A DNA stretch of 64,000 nt from Solen grandis (Eukaryota > Mollusca > Bivalvia > Adapedonta > Solenidae). Below the pieces are notes generated by a model. It was not told the DNA's origin. It made no database searches and saw only the letters and a program-made list of their open reading frames with translations. Shown piece after piece: positions 21,949 to 31,965 of the stretch. Each line of letters opens with the position of its first letter. The first letter of the stretch is position 1. The stretch lies in contig CM037785.1 of assembly GCA_021229015.1 (NCBI GenBank), forward strand, positions 2,168,964 through 2,232,963, given 5' to 3'. A program made the position numbers and the translations under genes.

Positions 21949-23721
21949 ATGAAGACTCCCTTAAATGCAAGGACTTGTCCCTCCCCCATCATTTCCAGTA
22001 CAGGAGATGGACTACAAGCCTACCCTGATGTACATGCTGGACCACAATGTTTACAGGCTCCCTACATCAACTTCTCTGTGCTGCAGTCTTCAAATGACTC
22101 TTCAGTGGCAACATCTGTATCTTCTCTACAAAATATACTTAACTTTGGGAATTCATCAGCTTCATTGACAGTGCCCTCAGCAACTTTCCCAGAGGCATCA
22201 ACGTCGTCTTGTTTTGTATCTTCTAGTTCAGAAGTAGCTTCATTGGACTCCCAGTCTTCCAACAATGGAACCTTAACTGAGTCAGAACCTTCGTCTTTCA
22301 AGGCCAAAGTAGAGGCAGCAGAAGCTTTGATCTTTATGAGAGGTTCATCTTCTCCTTTTCCATCATCTTGTATGCAAGCAGATTCAGTAACTAATTCTGT
22401 AGGGGATTCTTCTAGTGTTAAAACTGCTGGTAAAAATAAGAAGAACATCTCAAAGTTCTCTATGTTAAAATTTCCTCCTTGTGTTATATGCGATGGAAAA
22501 GCTTCAGGTTTGCATTATGGATGTAACACTTGTGAGGCATGTAAGAATTTTTACAGACGCTATCTCATTGGAAAGCAAGCTTATGTCTGCTCAAGAGGGA
22601 AAAATGATTGTGTCATCTCTTACCAGAAGAAGGGAAATTGCTCAGCTTGTAGACTTGCAAAGTGTTTGAAGTATGGCATGTCTAAAGAGAAGTCAAAAAT
22701 GGGACGTTACAGTTACACAAGGCGGACAGAAACTATTAAGAAAGTGAAGGAACTAGAGGAAAAATGTAATCAAGTAAATGGACAGGAGATCTCCAGTGGA
22801 AGAAATGGGATACAAAATAGCAATAATGATTTGTCATCAAGTGTAGTTCAGTCTGTAGGAAGTCCCGAAGAAAGGAAATGTCCTGGGGTAATGACATTAA
22901 GTGAAGATCTGACTGCTCTTTTGATAAAAAACATGAAAGATATTAGACCCTTCGGTGATGCTCTCAAAACGCAAGAAGCAATTGATGCACACATTCTTGA
23001 GTATTATGAAAAATACATGCTAAAGATCAAGGTATTTGGTTCGTTAGATGCTATCTCTAAAACTGAATATCATCATCTTTTGAAAAAATATGGGATTGAC
23101 GTAGGTGGACATTTTGAGGACCTCAAAGAGGCTGCTGATGGATGGAATGTTGTCTGTGGTAGATACTGTAAGTTTGCAAAGAGCATTCCAGGCTTTCAAG
23201 ATTTATCCTATGCTGACCAGGCCAATTTGCTGAAAGCTACTCATTGTGATTTTTTTGTCATATTATTGCATAGAGCATATAATGAAAAATGTAATATCTT
23301 TATGGATATTCCAGGAAAGGCGTACCATGTAGAGGAAGTGGCAGACAAACTGTACTCACGAGAGTGTATTGAAAAGGTCCTCAAAGTTAACTCTTACATA
23401 ACGTCATTGAACTTGTCTTGTGAAGAAATGGTTTTATTGCTGTGTATTGTTACATTCACTTCTGATGTGTGTAAATTGGAGCAGCCGGACCTTGTAGAGA
23501 ATCTCAGACTGAGTTATGTGAACTGCCTTTTTCAGAAAATGAATTCAAAGTTAGCTACCAGAGACGCTAGTAGGCGCTTTTACAAGTTTGTTGATCTACT
23601 GATCAAGCTTAGAGATGTAGCACTTAAATACTTCCGAGATTACAAAGAATTGTGTGAAGATGACATGATATCTAGCCAAATCCCAAATTTCAACATGATG
23701 TATCCAGATGAGGATTCATAA
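21949..23721 (+). CDS. Nuclear receptor, NR1-like, single coding exon
   Basis: A 590-residue nuclear hormone receptor, expected to be a nuclear DNA-binding transcription factor. The Ser/Thr-rich N-terminal region spans 1-177. DNA-binding domain: zinc 1 by C178, C181, C195, C198; zinc 2 by C214, C221, C231, C234; then GMSKEKSKMGRY. The P-box reads CEACKN-FYRR instead of CEGCKG-FFRR, and the first loop of finger 2 (SRGKND) has six residues where five are usual. After a hinge, the ligand-binding domain (about 315-570) has the signature FAKSIPGFQDLSYADQANLLK region at 409-429, closest to NR1/E75/Rev-erb types as I recall them. The C-terminus (IPNFNMMYPDEDS) shows no canonical AF-2 helix. The start has A at -3. 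All coding is one exon, unusual for the family. Exact orthologue unknown; a bivalve-expanded NR1 group is likely. Confidence 0.95.
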   Translation: MKTPLNARTCPSPIISSTGDGLQAYPDVHAGPQCLQAPYINFSVLQSSNDSSVATSVSSLQNILNFGNSSASLTVPSATFPEASTSSCFVSSSSEVASLDSQSSNNGTLTESEPSSFKAKVEAAEALIFMRGSSSPFPSSCMQADSVTNSVGDSSSVKTAGKNKKNISKFSMLKFPPCVICDGKASGLHYGCNTCEACKNFYRRYLIGKQAYVCSRGKNDCVISYQKKGNCSACRLAKCLKYGMSKEKSKMGRYSYTRRTETIKKVKELEEKCNQVNGQEISSGRNGIQNSNNDLSSSVVQSVGSPEERKCPGVMTLSEDLTALLIKNMKDIRPFGDALKTQEAIDAHILEYYEKYMLKIKVFGSLDAISKTEYHHLLKKYGIDVGGHFEDLKEAADGWNVVCGRYCKFAKSIPGFQDLSYADQANLLKATHCDFFVILLHRAYNEKCNIFMDIPGKAYHVEEVADKLYSRECIEKVLKVNSYITSLNLSCEEMVLLLCIVTFTSDVCKLEQPDLVENLRLSYVNCLFQKMNSKLATRDASRRFYKFVDLLIKLRDVALKYFRDYKELCEDDMISSQIPNFNMMYPDEDS

Positions 23722-24001
23722 TAGATGATTTGATTTTTATGTTCCAATCATCACTCGGTGAATAGAATTGGGTAGTTGATGTATCAATTTATTTATTTTT
23801 TTTTTTTTTTGAAATTGGAAAGAATAATTCAGCTTGAAGTGAATATTTAAGTGAAGTGCTAGTTTACTTTATAAACTATTAAAGTTAAGACTGGTTTTAA
23901 CCTCAGTTTCAAATACAGAGATAAACTGCCTGAGTGGTTTACAGGAGCCTTATGTTCATTATTCAGAGTCATTACCAGACTGGAAATCATACCGGTAGCA
24001 T
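23722..24001 (+). other. Probable 3' untranslated region of the nuclear receptor
   Basis: AT-rich sequence after the TAA stop, with a T-tract near 23800 and an ATTAAA near 23877 that could serve as a poly-A signal. The true 3' end cannot be fixed from sequence; AATAAA words also occur further right, for example near 26210. Confidence 0.35.
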
Positions 24002-24224
24002 TTAACCCTCAACCTCATGAATATCAATGTACAGATATATAATGATGAATATTCATTCACTGAATTGTTTTATTTGCCATGCAGACTGTACAGAATCTCA
24101 GCTACTATATTGTATGAGAAAACAGAGGAGACCCTGATCAGACATTTCCTGAAAGGAGCATTTTATCTGGGTCATCTCTGTTTGTCAATGCTTCATAATG
24201 TGTGTATATGAGGTAAAGGGTTAA
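24002..24224. mobile_element. TTAA-ended MITE, diverged
   Basis: Begins TTAACCCTCAACCTCAT and ends ATGAGGTAAAGGGTTAA, so TIRs and TTAA ends resemble the main piggyBac-like MITE, but the interior differs. A short plus-strand open frame inside is not considered a gene. Confidence 0.6.
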
Positions 24225-25032
24225 GCTATGAGATCTTGCAAATGGAAATAGACAATGATGGAACAGTTGATAGAGAAATTTATTTTTAAAAGTTTGTTTC
24301 TTTTTTACCCCTGACTTTTGAAGATAGGATGCCAAGTTCTTATGTCTCTTTTTAAGCCCCTTAAGTATTCATGTACTTGAGCAGTATCTTTAAGGACCAG
24401 AGGAAACTAATGTAAACAGATTTTGAATGGATCTCTGATATTAACTTAAATGTCCTGTCACATTCCATTTTAACGAAAAGTAATTGTTAATAATTACCGT
24501 TTGCCTCTTATAAACTGGTTTTGACACATTGGTAGACAGAGTGTACCCAGATCAGCCTCTTCTTCAAGAAGTTGTCTGAGTAGGGTTTCTACTTTATAAT
24601 ATACAATAATATAGCTCTGATCCTGCAGAGGGAAGATAAATATACTATTCATATACTATTCAAAGTTCAGCAAATTTATATTTTTTCAAGTAATAAATTT
24701 GAACTTTGAATATTCCTGAGGTTAAGGATTAATTATCTTTAGTGATGGCTCAGTTTATTTTATGTCATTTGTAAATTTCCAGATTATGCAGCCTACCAGG
24801 AAGGGTTCATCACATTGAAAATCTGGGTGTGTTGTTGTGACTTGGTCACACAAAGTCAAGCATTTCATTCGAGATATTCTTTTTAAAACCTTATCCCAGA
24901 CTTTGCTTACTATCTGTTTACACAGTTTTTCCTCTGAATTTAGTAATCTTATGTGCTATTTATTTTATATATTTGTGCTTAAATAATGCATTTTACAATT
25001 CTTTAATGGCTGTGAGTGTCTATAAAGATATC
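24225..25032. other. Non-coding stretch
   Basis: No supported gene. A short inverted patch (CAAAGTTCAGCAAATTTATA / AATAAATTTGAACTTTG) occurs near 24660-24710. Otherwise plain AT-rich DNA. Confidence 0.4.
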
Positions 25033-25249
25033 TAACCCTTTACTTTATAACTATAGACATGTTTTGATATCTTGGTAAACAGAGGATCTATCTGATCAGG
25101 GTATCCTGTGTTTGCTCATTACGCTAATGTAGTTCAGTTTCTACAGCCTTCATGGCAAAGAAAATCCATTGTTTCATATACCATTTAAGTTGATTAATAT
25201 TCATCAAGTCATAAAATTGTACATGAATATTCATGAGGTAAAAGGTTAA
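25033..25249. mobile_element. TTAA-type MITE, decayed
   Basis: Starts TAACCCTTTACTTTAT and ends ATGAGGTAAAAGGTTAA, a degraded version of the TIR pair at 24002. No coding content. Confidence 0.45.
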
Positions 25250-25364
25250 AGTAAAGGGTTATAATTGTGTGTAGTATTATAGATGATGCTAATGTTTGCT
25301 GTGAGTCAAGATCTTTGTTTAAAACAAAGTATGAATGTATAACCTTGTCATACTGAGGAAGTGT

Positions 25365-25579
25365 TTAACCCTTTCCCTCATAGAGGACACCATGAAAAGA
25401 CCTATGCGAACAACATAAAACCAGATCAGGTTTTATGCTGTTCGCTGCTCCTCAGTGGTCTGGAAATGAGGATTTTGTAAATAAATTTAGTAAGGTTTAA
25501 CTGTGGTTTTCAGCAGATCAGGCTTTATGTGATACCTATTGAGGGCGTCAAAATGAGTTTTTATGAGGGAAAGGGTTAA
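25365..25579 (-). mobile_element. piggyBac-like MITE, copy 3 (internal deletion)
   Basis: TTAA-bounded copy of the 242-bp element, 215 bp long. About 27 bp of the central hairpin (the CAGCCTGCG stem) are missing while both TIRs are intact. Confidence 0.85.
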
Positions 25580-25682
25580 GGCTGACATACAATTATCATG
25601 TAAAGGACCTGTGGGGCTTATCAGCTTGTGATCATCTTATCAGTTTGTGATTACCTCCACGGCAAGTCTAGGCTTTTAAGGA

Positions 25683-25970
25683 GGCCTCTGTGACTGAGCT
25701 GTTATAGCAGTTCACCTGAGCTGTTATAGCAGTTCACCTGAGCTGTTATAGCAGTTCACCAACTTACAATCCCTCACTCCCTCACTGCTGTAGGTTAGAA
25801 TCCTGGTCTGGCATCTTACATGTGGGGAAGACTTCCAGCCGGCCTGTGGTAGGTGTATGATTCTTTCAGAGTGTATCCAGTCCCTGAAAATAAATAGATA
25901 GGTCCTAAGTCTTCCTCCACCTATTATAAGCTAGACATTGTGATAATAATGAAATATTGTAAAAGCAGAT
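25683..25970 (+). mobile_element. tRNA-derived SINE, second family, decayed
   Basis: Shares GGTTAGAATCCTGGT, ACTTCCAGCCGGCC and GTGGTAGGT with the SINE at 14604. The A-box region is disrupted by a 22-bp triplication (GAGCTGTTATAGCAGTTCAC unit, 25695-25761), so polymerase III promotion is probably lost. Confidence 0.6.
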
Positions 25971-26464
25971 TTGAAATGAAAACCAAAAATATGGTAATTG
26001 GTTTTACACTCCTCACTACTCTTTAATAAATTTTAACATTGTAAAACTGCTTTTGAATGAGACTGTCCTGCTTCGTCTATCAAGTTGTTTTACGGTGAAT
26101 ATGAGTCTTCAAAGTAATGATTAATTGTTAATGTATAGATGTACTTTTATGTGTGCTAGAGGAGTTGTTGATTACAATGGAGCTATGGTCCAGGTGAAAA
26201 TGAAGTAATAATAAACCTTGTCTAAAAATGTTGTATGTCTCAGCCTCATTTGCCAGTGGTTGTAGAGATTTATGAAGTAATATGTAACTATCTTATTTAG
26301 AGAGCAATCCTTAGCAATATTTAACACTTCAAGGTTGATGGTTTCCATTAAACATTATGAATTATCAAGAGTTTTTGTTTTATTAAAGAAAGCCGGATTG
26401 ATTAATTTTGTACAGTTACACACACAAATACAGATACACAAGATGATTTAGATCATTCTAGACC
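25971..26464. other. Non-coding stretch
   Basis: No gene recognised. An AATAAA near 26210, followed by T/G-rich sequence, is a candidate poly-A site for a plus-strand transcript. Confidence 0.35.
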
Positions 26465-26720
26465 GGTCCCCGGCTGCTGAGTGGTTAGAGTGTCCACACT
26501 GGAGGTTGTGAGTTTGATTCTAAGGCTTGGCGTTCAGCATATAAGGGTGGTTCCAGGGCTGGTTGGCCCAGTGTCTGGATAATGCGACTGGGTGTGGTAT
26601 CATGCCACATATCTAGTGTGATATTGCAGAATGGCAGCACTATATCTGTCTCAAATAAACATAGTCTCCATATGACTGAAATACTGTTGGTGGGAAGTTG
26701 AACCCAACAAAGAAACAAAC
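26465..26720 (+). mobile_element. tRNA-derived SINE, first family, internally deleted
   Basis: Copy of the 6220 SINE: GCTGAGTGGTTAGAG head, GGCTTGGCGTTCAGCATATA body, GACTGAAATACTGTTGGTG tail and CAAA-rich end. The tRNA-like head is damaged and a segment between head and body is missing relative to copy 1. Confidence 0.8.
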
Positions 26721-26754
26721 AATTCTTTTTAAATTCACTTTCCCTTTTAAATTT

Positions 26755-27021
26755 TAGTCAGTTGATAAAATTGCCATATCACACAGTGTTACTAACATTC
26801 CTGATAAGAGGCAATCACCTTTCAAAGCCATGGAACCCATAACAGTTATGCGCCAAAGTGTCATGAACAGTATCAATGGCCTGAATGAGAAAAAGGCCCC
26901 CGGACCTGACAAGATTCCTATTATTCTCAAGTGGAACTGTGAAGAGATGCCTTTATTTTTCAATGTTCTTTGGACACTGGAATCGTTCTGTCTGACTGGA
27001 AAACTGCCCATGTGGTGCCTA
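26755..27021 (+). pseudogene. LINE reverse-transcriptase fragment (N-terminal blocks)
   Basis: Translation gives INGLNEKKAPGPDKIPIILK, the conserved K-A-P-G-P-D-x-I-P block at the start of non-LTR reverse transcriptases. After a frameshift near 26985 it gives DWKTAHVVPIF, the next conserved block. The fragment ends where another dispersed repeat begins, so it is truncated as well as frameshifted. Confidence 0.75.
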
Positions 27022-27660
27022 TTTTTAGCTCAACTATTCGAAAAATAGGATAAGCTATTGGAGTCGCGTCAGCGTCCAAAGAAATGTTAAGGTTTTGTTT
27101 AACATTGCCATTATCTTCACCAGTAGAATCAAGAACAGTAACTCTCCAATTTTTTTTCATATTTATGGCCATTTTTGGACTTAGAAAAAATGTTAAACTT
27201 TTGTTTAACATTGCCATTGTCTCTACTATTACTCAGTGGATGTCCCCCAAACTTTACACACATGTTAATCATCATTAGACCAACCAGTGAAACAGGAACA
27301 GTAACTCTTCCGTTTTATGTTTTTTTTATGGCCCTTTTTGGACTTGTTTAACATTGCCATTATTTCCAGTTTTACTCATTGGATGTTTCTCAAACTTCAC
27401 ACATGCCTTGATCATCATCAGACCAACAAGTAGAAACAGGGATAGTAACTCCTCTAAATATTTTTGCATATTTATTGCCCTTTTTGGACTGAGAAAAAAT
27501 GTTTAATTTAGGTTTAACATCACAATTATCTCTCCATTTACTCATTGCAGGTCTCCAATTTCTTCACACATGGCTCAATCATCATCAGACCAACTAGTAG
27601 AAACAGGGATGTTAACTTTTCCACAGTGTTTTCACAGTGTGACATCTATGAAGACAGTGC
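27022..27660 (+). repeat. Dispersed repeat with about 170-bp internal tandem units
   Basis: Starts with AGCTCAACTATTCGAAAAAT, a beginning I associate with a common molluscan repeat. It continues as three to four imperfect units of GTTTAACATTGCCATT, ATTACTCA-TGGATGT, CATCATCAGACCAAC and AGAAACAGG-A-AGTAACT. It splits LINE sequence, suggesting insertion into the LINE. Confidence 0.6.
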
Positions 27661-27681
27661 TTTGATCTTTTTATTTTTCTC

Positions 27682-27935
27682 TATAGAGTCGTCCATGGTC
27701 TTGTCCCTGCATCTTATATTCCAATTTCAGCCACAGTCCATTCTACAAAGTAATAATTGAAATTCCTCCAACCACATTGCCGAATTAACGCTTACCAACA
27801 CTCTTACTTCTCAAGAACCATACCAATTTAGAATATGTTGCCCACATCAGTTGTGACCGCTCAAAGCCTGGATGACTTTAAGTCATCTGTCCAGTCGCTT
27901 ACAATGCCCAGGGTGAAATACTGTACAGGGTATAT
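27682..27935 (+). pseudogene. LINE C-terminal fragment
   Basis: Frames read LYRVVHGLVPASYIPISA, RINAYQHSYFSRTIPI, NMLPTSVV and LDDFKSSVQS. These are the C-terminal blocks of CR1/jockey-type ORF2 (HGL-x-IP, R-T-I-x-x-WN-LP, F-K-x-x-L). A frameshift and a lost Trp show decay. Confidence 0.65.
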
Positions 27936-28789
27936 ACCTGTTTAGCTCTTTGCTATTTTAACTCTTGGGATTCACTCTGAACTCTCACAAACACTGTTTT
28001 TAACCCCCTTCAGTAGATACCCAAAAAGTCATTGAAGAGTAAAGCATTGACGTATGGGATGTTTAGCTCACCTGAGCTAAAATCAAGTGAGCCCATGAGA
28101 CCATGGCAACAAAACCAGAATCTTCTTTAAAATTGGTGATCAAAATTAAACATAATTTGAAAACTTTGCAGGCCGATTATGTTTTATTCACTTATCTTCT
28201 TTTGAGTTCATACCTATTTCCAAAGACATATCAAATGTTGCTGACTGTTTTGAAATAAAACCCATGAAGATAATGATTTTTACCACACGAGAACAATTAT
28301 TGAACATCATTATAATAAGGGAGACAGTAAGTAAATATCAGCTAAAAATGTGTTAAAAAGAGTTATTTCCCTTGATACTCATACACTCAAATTTATGTTT
28401 TGTGTCCGATGTGTATTTGCAAAGATACAGGCTACAGCGGACACTATAATGATAGGGTCCAGAACAAAATAGTTAATTCAAAAACATTTAAACAGCTTGT
28501 TTAACCATCAAGAGCTGAATCATAATTTAACGTTCAACTTCAGAAGATAAACTGAACAGTGCTTCTAAAATTGGTTGCTAATTTATTTTGCCTCGATCAT
28601 GTCTCGACAAACTTGCTTTGTTTATTACCTTTAACATCCCACCGAAAGTGGGACGGGCAGATATAGGTATGTCATATGTCGGCATCACATCGTGCAAGTG
28701 ATCAAAACCAGCAAATTACCTCTCATTGACGTGCATCTTATGCAAGACATTAGATCATCTTTTTCAAAATAACATCCTACTAGGATAAT
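27936..28789. other. Non-coding stretch with dispersed-repeat fragment
   Basis: At 28066-28110 the palindromic AGCTCACCTGAGCTAAAATC and AAGTGAGC resemble a dispersed repeat terminus. No gene recognised. Confidence 0.4.
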
Positions 28790-29930
28790 TATGCACTACA
28801 ACATGGATTCAGAGAGCGTAGGTCCTGTGAGACACAATTTCTTGAACTCGCAGACCACCTTACAAAAAATTCTCATCAGGAAACAAACTAATCTCATACG
28901 AGTAGACTTTTCTAAAGTGTTTGACAAAGTAAGTCATCTGAAATTACTCATTACTCACCTAAAATATCTCTTTCAAACAGATCTCAGACATAATTTTTGA
29001 TGGAGAATCCTCTTCAGAGGTCCCTGTTACATACGGAGTAGTCCCATCAATGAGCTGCTTGGTGCCACATGCTATTTTTGGTAAAGGTTGTCACGCTTCT
29101 GCCATAGAGTATATCGCCAAACCGAAAGTAGAACTATATCCCATATTATGGGTACACAAATGTGGAATACATCCGGAGTACCTCAAGGCTCGGTTCTCAG
29201 ACCTTATATGCTCTCTCATTTACATTTATTAATGTTTTCTCATTTATATTAATTAATCTGTAATTCTTAATTCTTGCTTGAATACTGCCATTTACATGAC
29301 CATAAATTCACTCTCTGACTCCTTTTCATTGCAATCTGATCTTTCCCAACATGAGAAGTGGAAGAAATTAATGTGACATAGATTTCAATCCATCAAAATA
29401 TCAGGTTCCACATAACACATAGCAAATCTGTGATCAGAAACCCATACTACCTCCATGGCAAAGCCCTCAAACAAGTCTCCTCAGCTAAATACTTGGGTGT
29501 CGATTTAACTCCCACCTCAGCTTCAATCAACACATTTCCAGAATTACAATAATGCAAACAATACACTTGGCTTCCTCAAAAGAAACGTTACCACACCAAA
29601 TCCAAAAGTTAGAGACTGGTCCGCCCATAACAAGAATATGCCTCAACTGTGTGGTTTCTCTTTCCAAAGGTTTTACATAGAAAAAATTGATAAAGTTCAA
29701 AGAAGGGCAGCACGTTTGGTTAGGTCAGACTAGATCTACTCCTATAACTCCAGTGTAAACCCTTGAATTTAGCAGAATGGATAACAGACTTCATAACCTT
29801 GGATCATAACTTGTAGCCACCAATTTACCAACTTACATCAAAGCCCCAGTCAGAATCAGCAGACACCACCATCCTGACTACTTGCAGATTATACTTGCAA
29901 TTTCTCAAGTCAAATTTACAAAAGGTATAT
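28790..29930 (+). pseudogene. CR1/jockey-type LINE reverse-transcriptase relic
   Basis: Blocks in order: QHGFRERRSCETQFLEL (28798), VDFSKVFDKVSH (28902), SGVPQGSVLRP near 29170, GKALKQVSSAKYLGVDL near 29455, NTLGFLKRNVTT near 29557, IDKVQRRAARLVRSD near 29680, and PTYIKAPVRISRHHH near 29830. This is the palm, thumb and connection of a non-LTR reverse transcriptase. Multiple frameshifts and stops, an insertion of about 100 bp before the VPQG block, and no clear YADD block show it is dead. Confidence 0.8.
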
Positions 29931-30063
29931 TATGTATGTAGTGGGTATGTCATAATAAATGGTTAATCCCTGCCAGGGAAAATGACGTGACTAATTCAGC
30001 CAAATGTATGCCTGAAGAGATTGATATTATTCACTTAAAGTTAAATCAGAATGCAGAGTTTCC

Positions 30064-30175
30064 TTAACCCTTTACTTCATACATATGCTTCTTGACGCCC
30101 CTAATATGTACCTTATAAAGCATGATCTGCAAAAAACAACAGTTAAACCTTACCAAATTTAATGGTAAAAGTGTA
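30064..30175 (+). mobile_element. piggyBac-like MITE, left-half fragment
   Basis: TTAACCCTTTACTTCATA, then GACGCCC, GATCTGCA and CAGTTAAACCTTACCAAATTTA match the left half of the 3078 element. The right half is absent. Confidence 0.6.
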
Positions 30176-31113
30176 AAGTGTTTGTTTTATTATAGTGTTA
30201 CCCCTATTGAAAGGGCCAGTCAATTTTACTTATGAGACACCTCTTTTATTCCACATGTACCTTCCCAGTTCCCTCTTATATGCCAGGCATCAGGCAGGAA
30301 GGCAACCGGTACCATTATTTAACTAGCTGGTGGCTCACCAACCGGCCATATCCTCTGCCGGGGATAGAACCTTTGACCTCCCGCTCCAAAAGCAGATGCC
30401 TTAACCACTAGGTCACGGGATTGGTTATGTTTTAGAACTTTGACCTCCAACTGTGACCTTGACCTTTGAGCTACGAATCTGGTTCATATGCATGAAACTC
30501 CGTCTCACTGAGCCTGACATTTGTGCTAAATTATTTGAAGATCCTTCAATCCATGATGAAGTTACAACCAGGACAAGCAAAAAAGTACATGTTTTTTCCC
30601 TTTGACCTCCATCTATGACCTTGAACTTTAAGCTACGAATCTGGTTCTTGTTCATGACACTCTATCTCACTGAGCTTGACATTTGTGCCAAATTATTTGA
30701 AAATCCTTCAATCCATGATGAAGTTACAGCCTGGACACTTATGAGAAACCTCTTTTATTCCACATGTACTTTCCCAGTTCCCTCTTATATGCCAGGCATC
30801 AGGTAGGGAGGCAACCAGTACCATTATTTAACTAGCTGGCAGCTCACCAACCAGCCATATCAGAACGATCCTCTGCCAGGGATAGAACCTTCGACCTCCC
30901 GCTCCCAAAGCAGATGCCTTAACCACTAGGCCACGGGATCGGTTATGTTTTAGAACTTTGACCTCCAACTATGACCTTGACCTTTGAGCTATGAATCTGG
31001 TTCTTGTGCATGACCTTCCATCTCACTGAGCCTAACATTTGTGCTAAATTATTTGAAGATCCTTCAATCCATGATGAAGTTACAACCCGGACAATCAAAA
31101 AAGTACATGTTTT

Positions 31114-31145
31114 TGACCTTTGACCTCCATCTGTGACCTTGACCT
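31114..31145 (-). promoter_or_regulatory. DR1 and DR0 nuclear-receptor element pair
   Basis: TGACCTTTGACCT at 31114-31126 is the exact reverse complement of the DR1 consensus AGGTCA-A-AGGTCA. TGACCTTGACCT at 31134-31145 is a DR0 (and contains TCAAGGTCA, an extended monomer site). DR1 suits RXR, HNF4 or COUP-type dimers by established knowledge; actual binding is inference. Confidence 0.5.
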
Positions 31146-31631
31146 TTGAGCTACAAATATGGTTCTTGTGCATAACACTCCGTCTAACTGAGCTTGACAT
31201 TTGTGCCAAATTATTTGATAATCATTCCATCCATGATGAAGTTACAGCCGGGACACTTATGAGACACTTCTTTTATTTCACATGTACCTTCCCAGTTCCC
31301 TCTTATATGCCAGGCATCAGCCAGGGAGGCAACCAGAACCATTATTTAACTAGCTGGCAGCTCACCAACCAGCCATATCAGAACGATCCTCTGCCAGGGA
31401 TAGAACCTTCAACCTCCCACTCCAGAAGGGGGTGCCTTAACCACTTGGCCACAGGATCCGTTATGTTTTAGAACTTTGACCTCCAACTATGACCTTGACC
31501 TTTGAGCTATTAATCTGGTTCTTATGCATGACATTCCGTCTCACTGAGCTTGACATTTGTGCCAAATTATTTGAAGATCCTTCCATCCATGATGAAGTTA
31601 CAGCCCAGACAATCAAAAAAGTACATGTTTT

Positions 31632-31644
31632 TGACCTTTGACCT
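31632..31644 (-). promoter_or_regulatory. Perfect DR1 element
   Basis: TGACCTTTGACCT, identical to the site at 31114, in the next repeat unit. The neighbouring DR0 is degraded to TGACCTAGACCT. Confidence 0.45.
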
Positions 31645-31793
31645 CCATCTGTGACCTAGACCTTTGAGCTATGAATCTGGATCTTGTGCATGGCACTCCG
31701 TCTCACTGAGCTTGACATTTGTGCCAAATTATTTGAGAATCCTTCAATCCATGATGAAATTACAACCCCGACAAGCAAAAAAGTACATGTTTT

Positions 31794-31806
31794 TGACCTT
31801 TGACCT
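31794..31806 (-). promoter_or_regulatory. Perfect DR1 element
   Basis: TGACCTTTGACCT again, in the following repeat unit. The neighbouring second site is TGACCTTGAACT. Confidence 0.45.
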
Positions 31807-31965
31807 CCATCTGTGACCTTGAACTTTGAACTATGAATCTGGTTCTTGCATGACACTTCGTCTCACTGCGCTTGACATTTGTGCCAAATTATTTGAGAAT
31901 CCTTCCATTCATGATGAAGTTATAGCCCTGACAAGACCACATCCGGACAAATGGACGCACGCACA

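Larger units (their letters stand above)
30229..31965 (-). repeat. About 510-bp higher-order repeat: SINE plus GACCTTTGACC units
   Basis: Three higher-order units start near 30229, 30738 and 31254 (spacing about 509 and 516 bp). Each begins with a reverse-oriented tRNA-like SINE (minus-strand A box TGGCCTAGTGG), then about two 145-155-bp units of TTTGACCTCCATCTGTGACC, TTTGAGCTA, GAATCTGGTTC, CACTGAGCTTGACATTTGTG, CCATGATGAAGTTACA. Extra units continue to about 31930. The 145-bp units contain perfect nuclear-receptor direct repeats. Minus-strand open frames here are repeat by-products. Confidence 0.85.

Noticed and set aside
30425..31856. Minus-strand open frames with repeated VTSSWIEGSSNNLAQM peptides
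   Set aside because: They are translations of the GACCTTTGACC tandem repeat. The frame breaks between units and there is no coding context.
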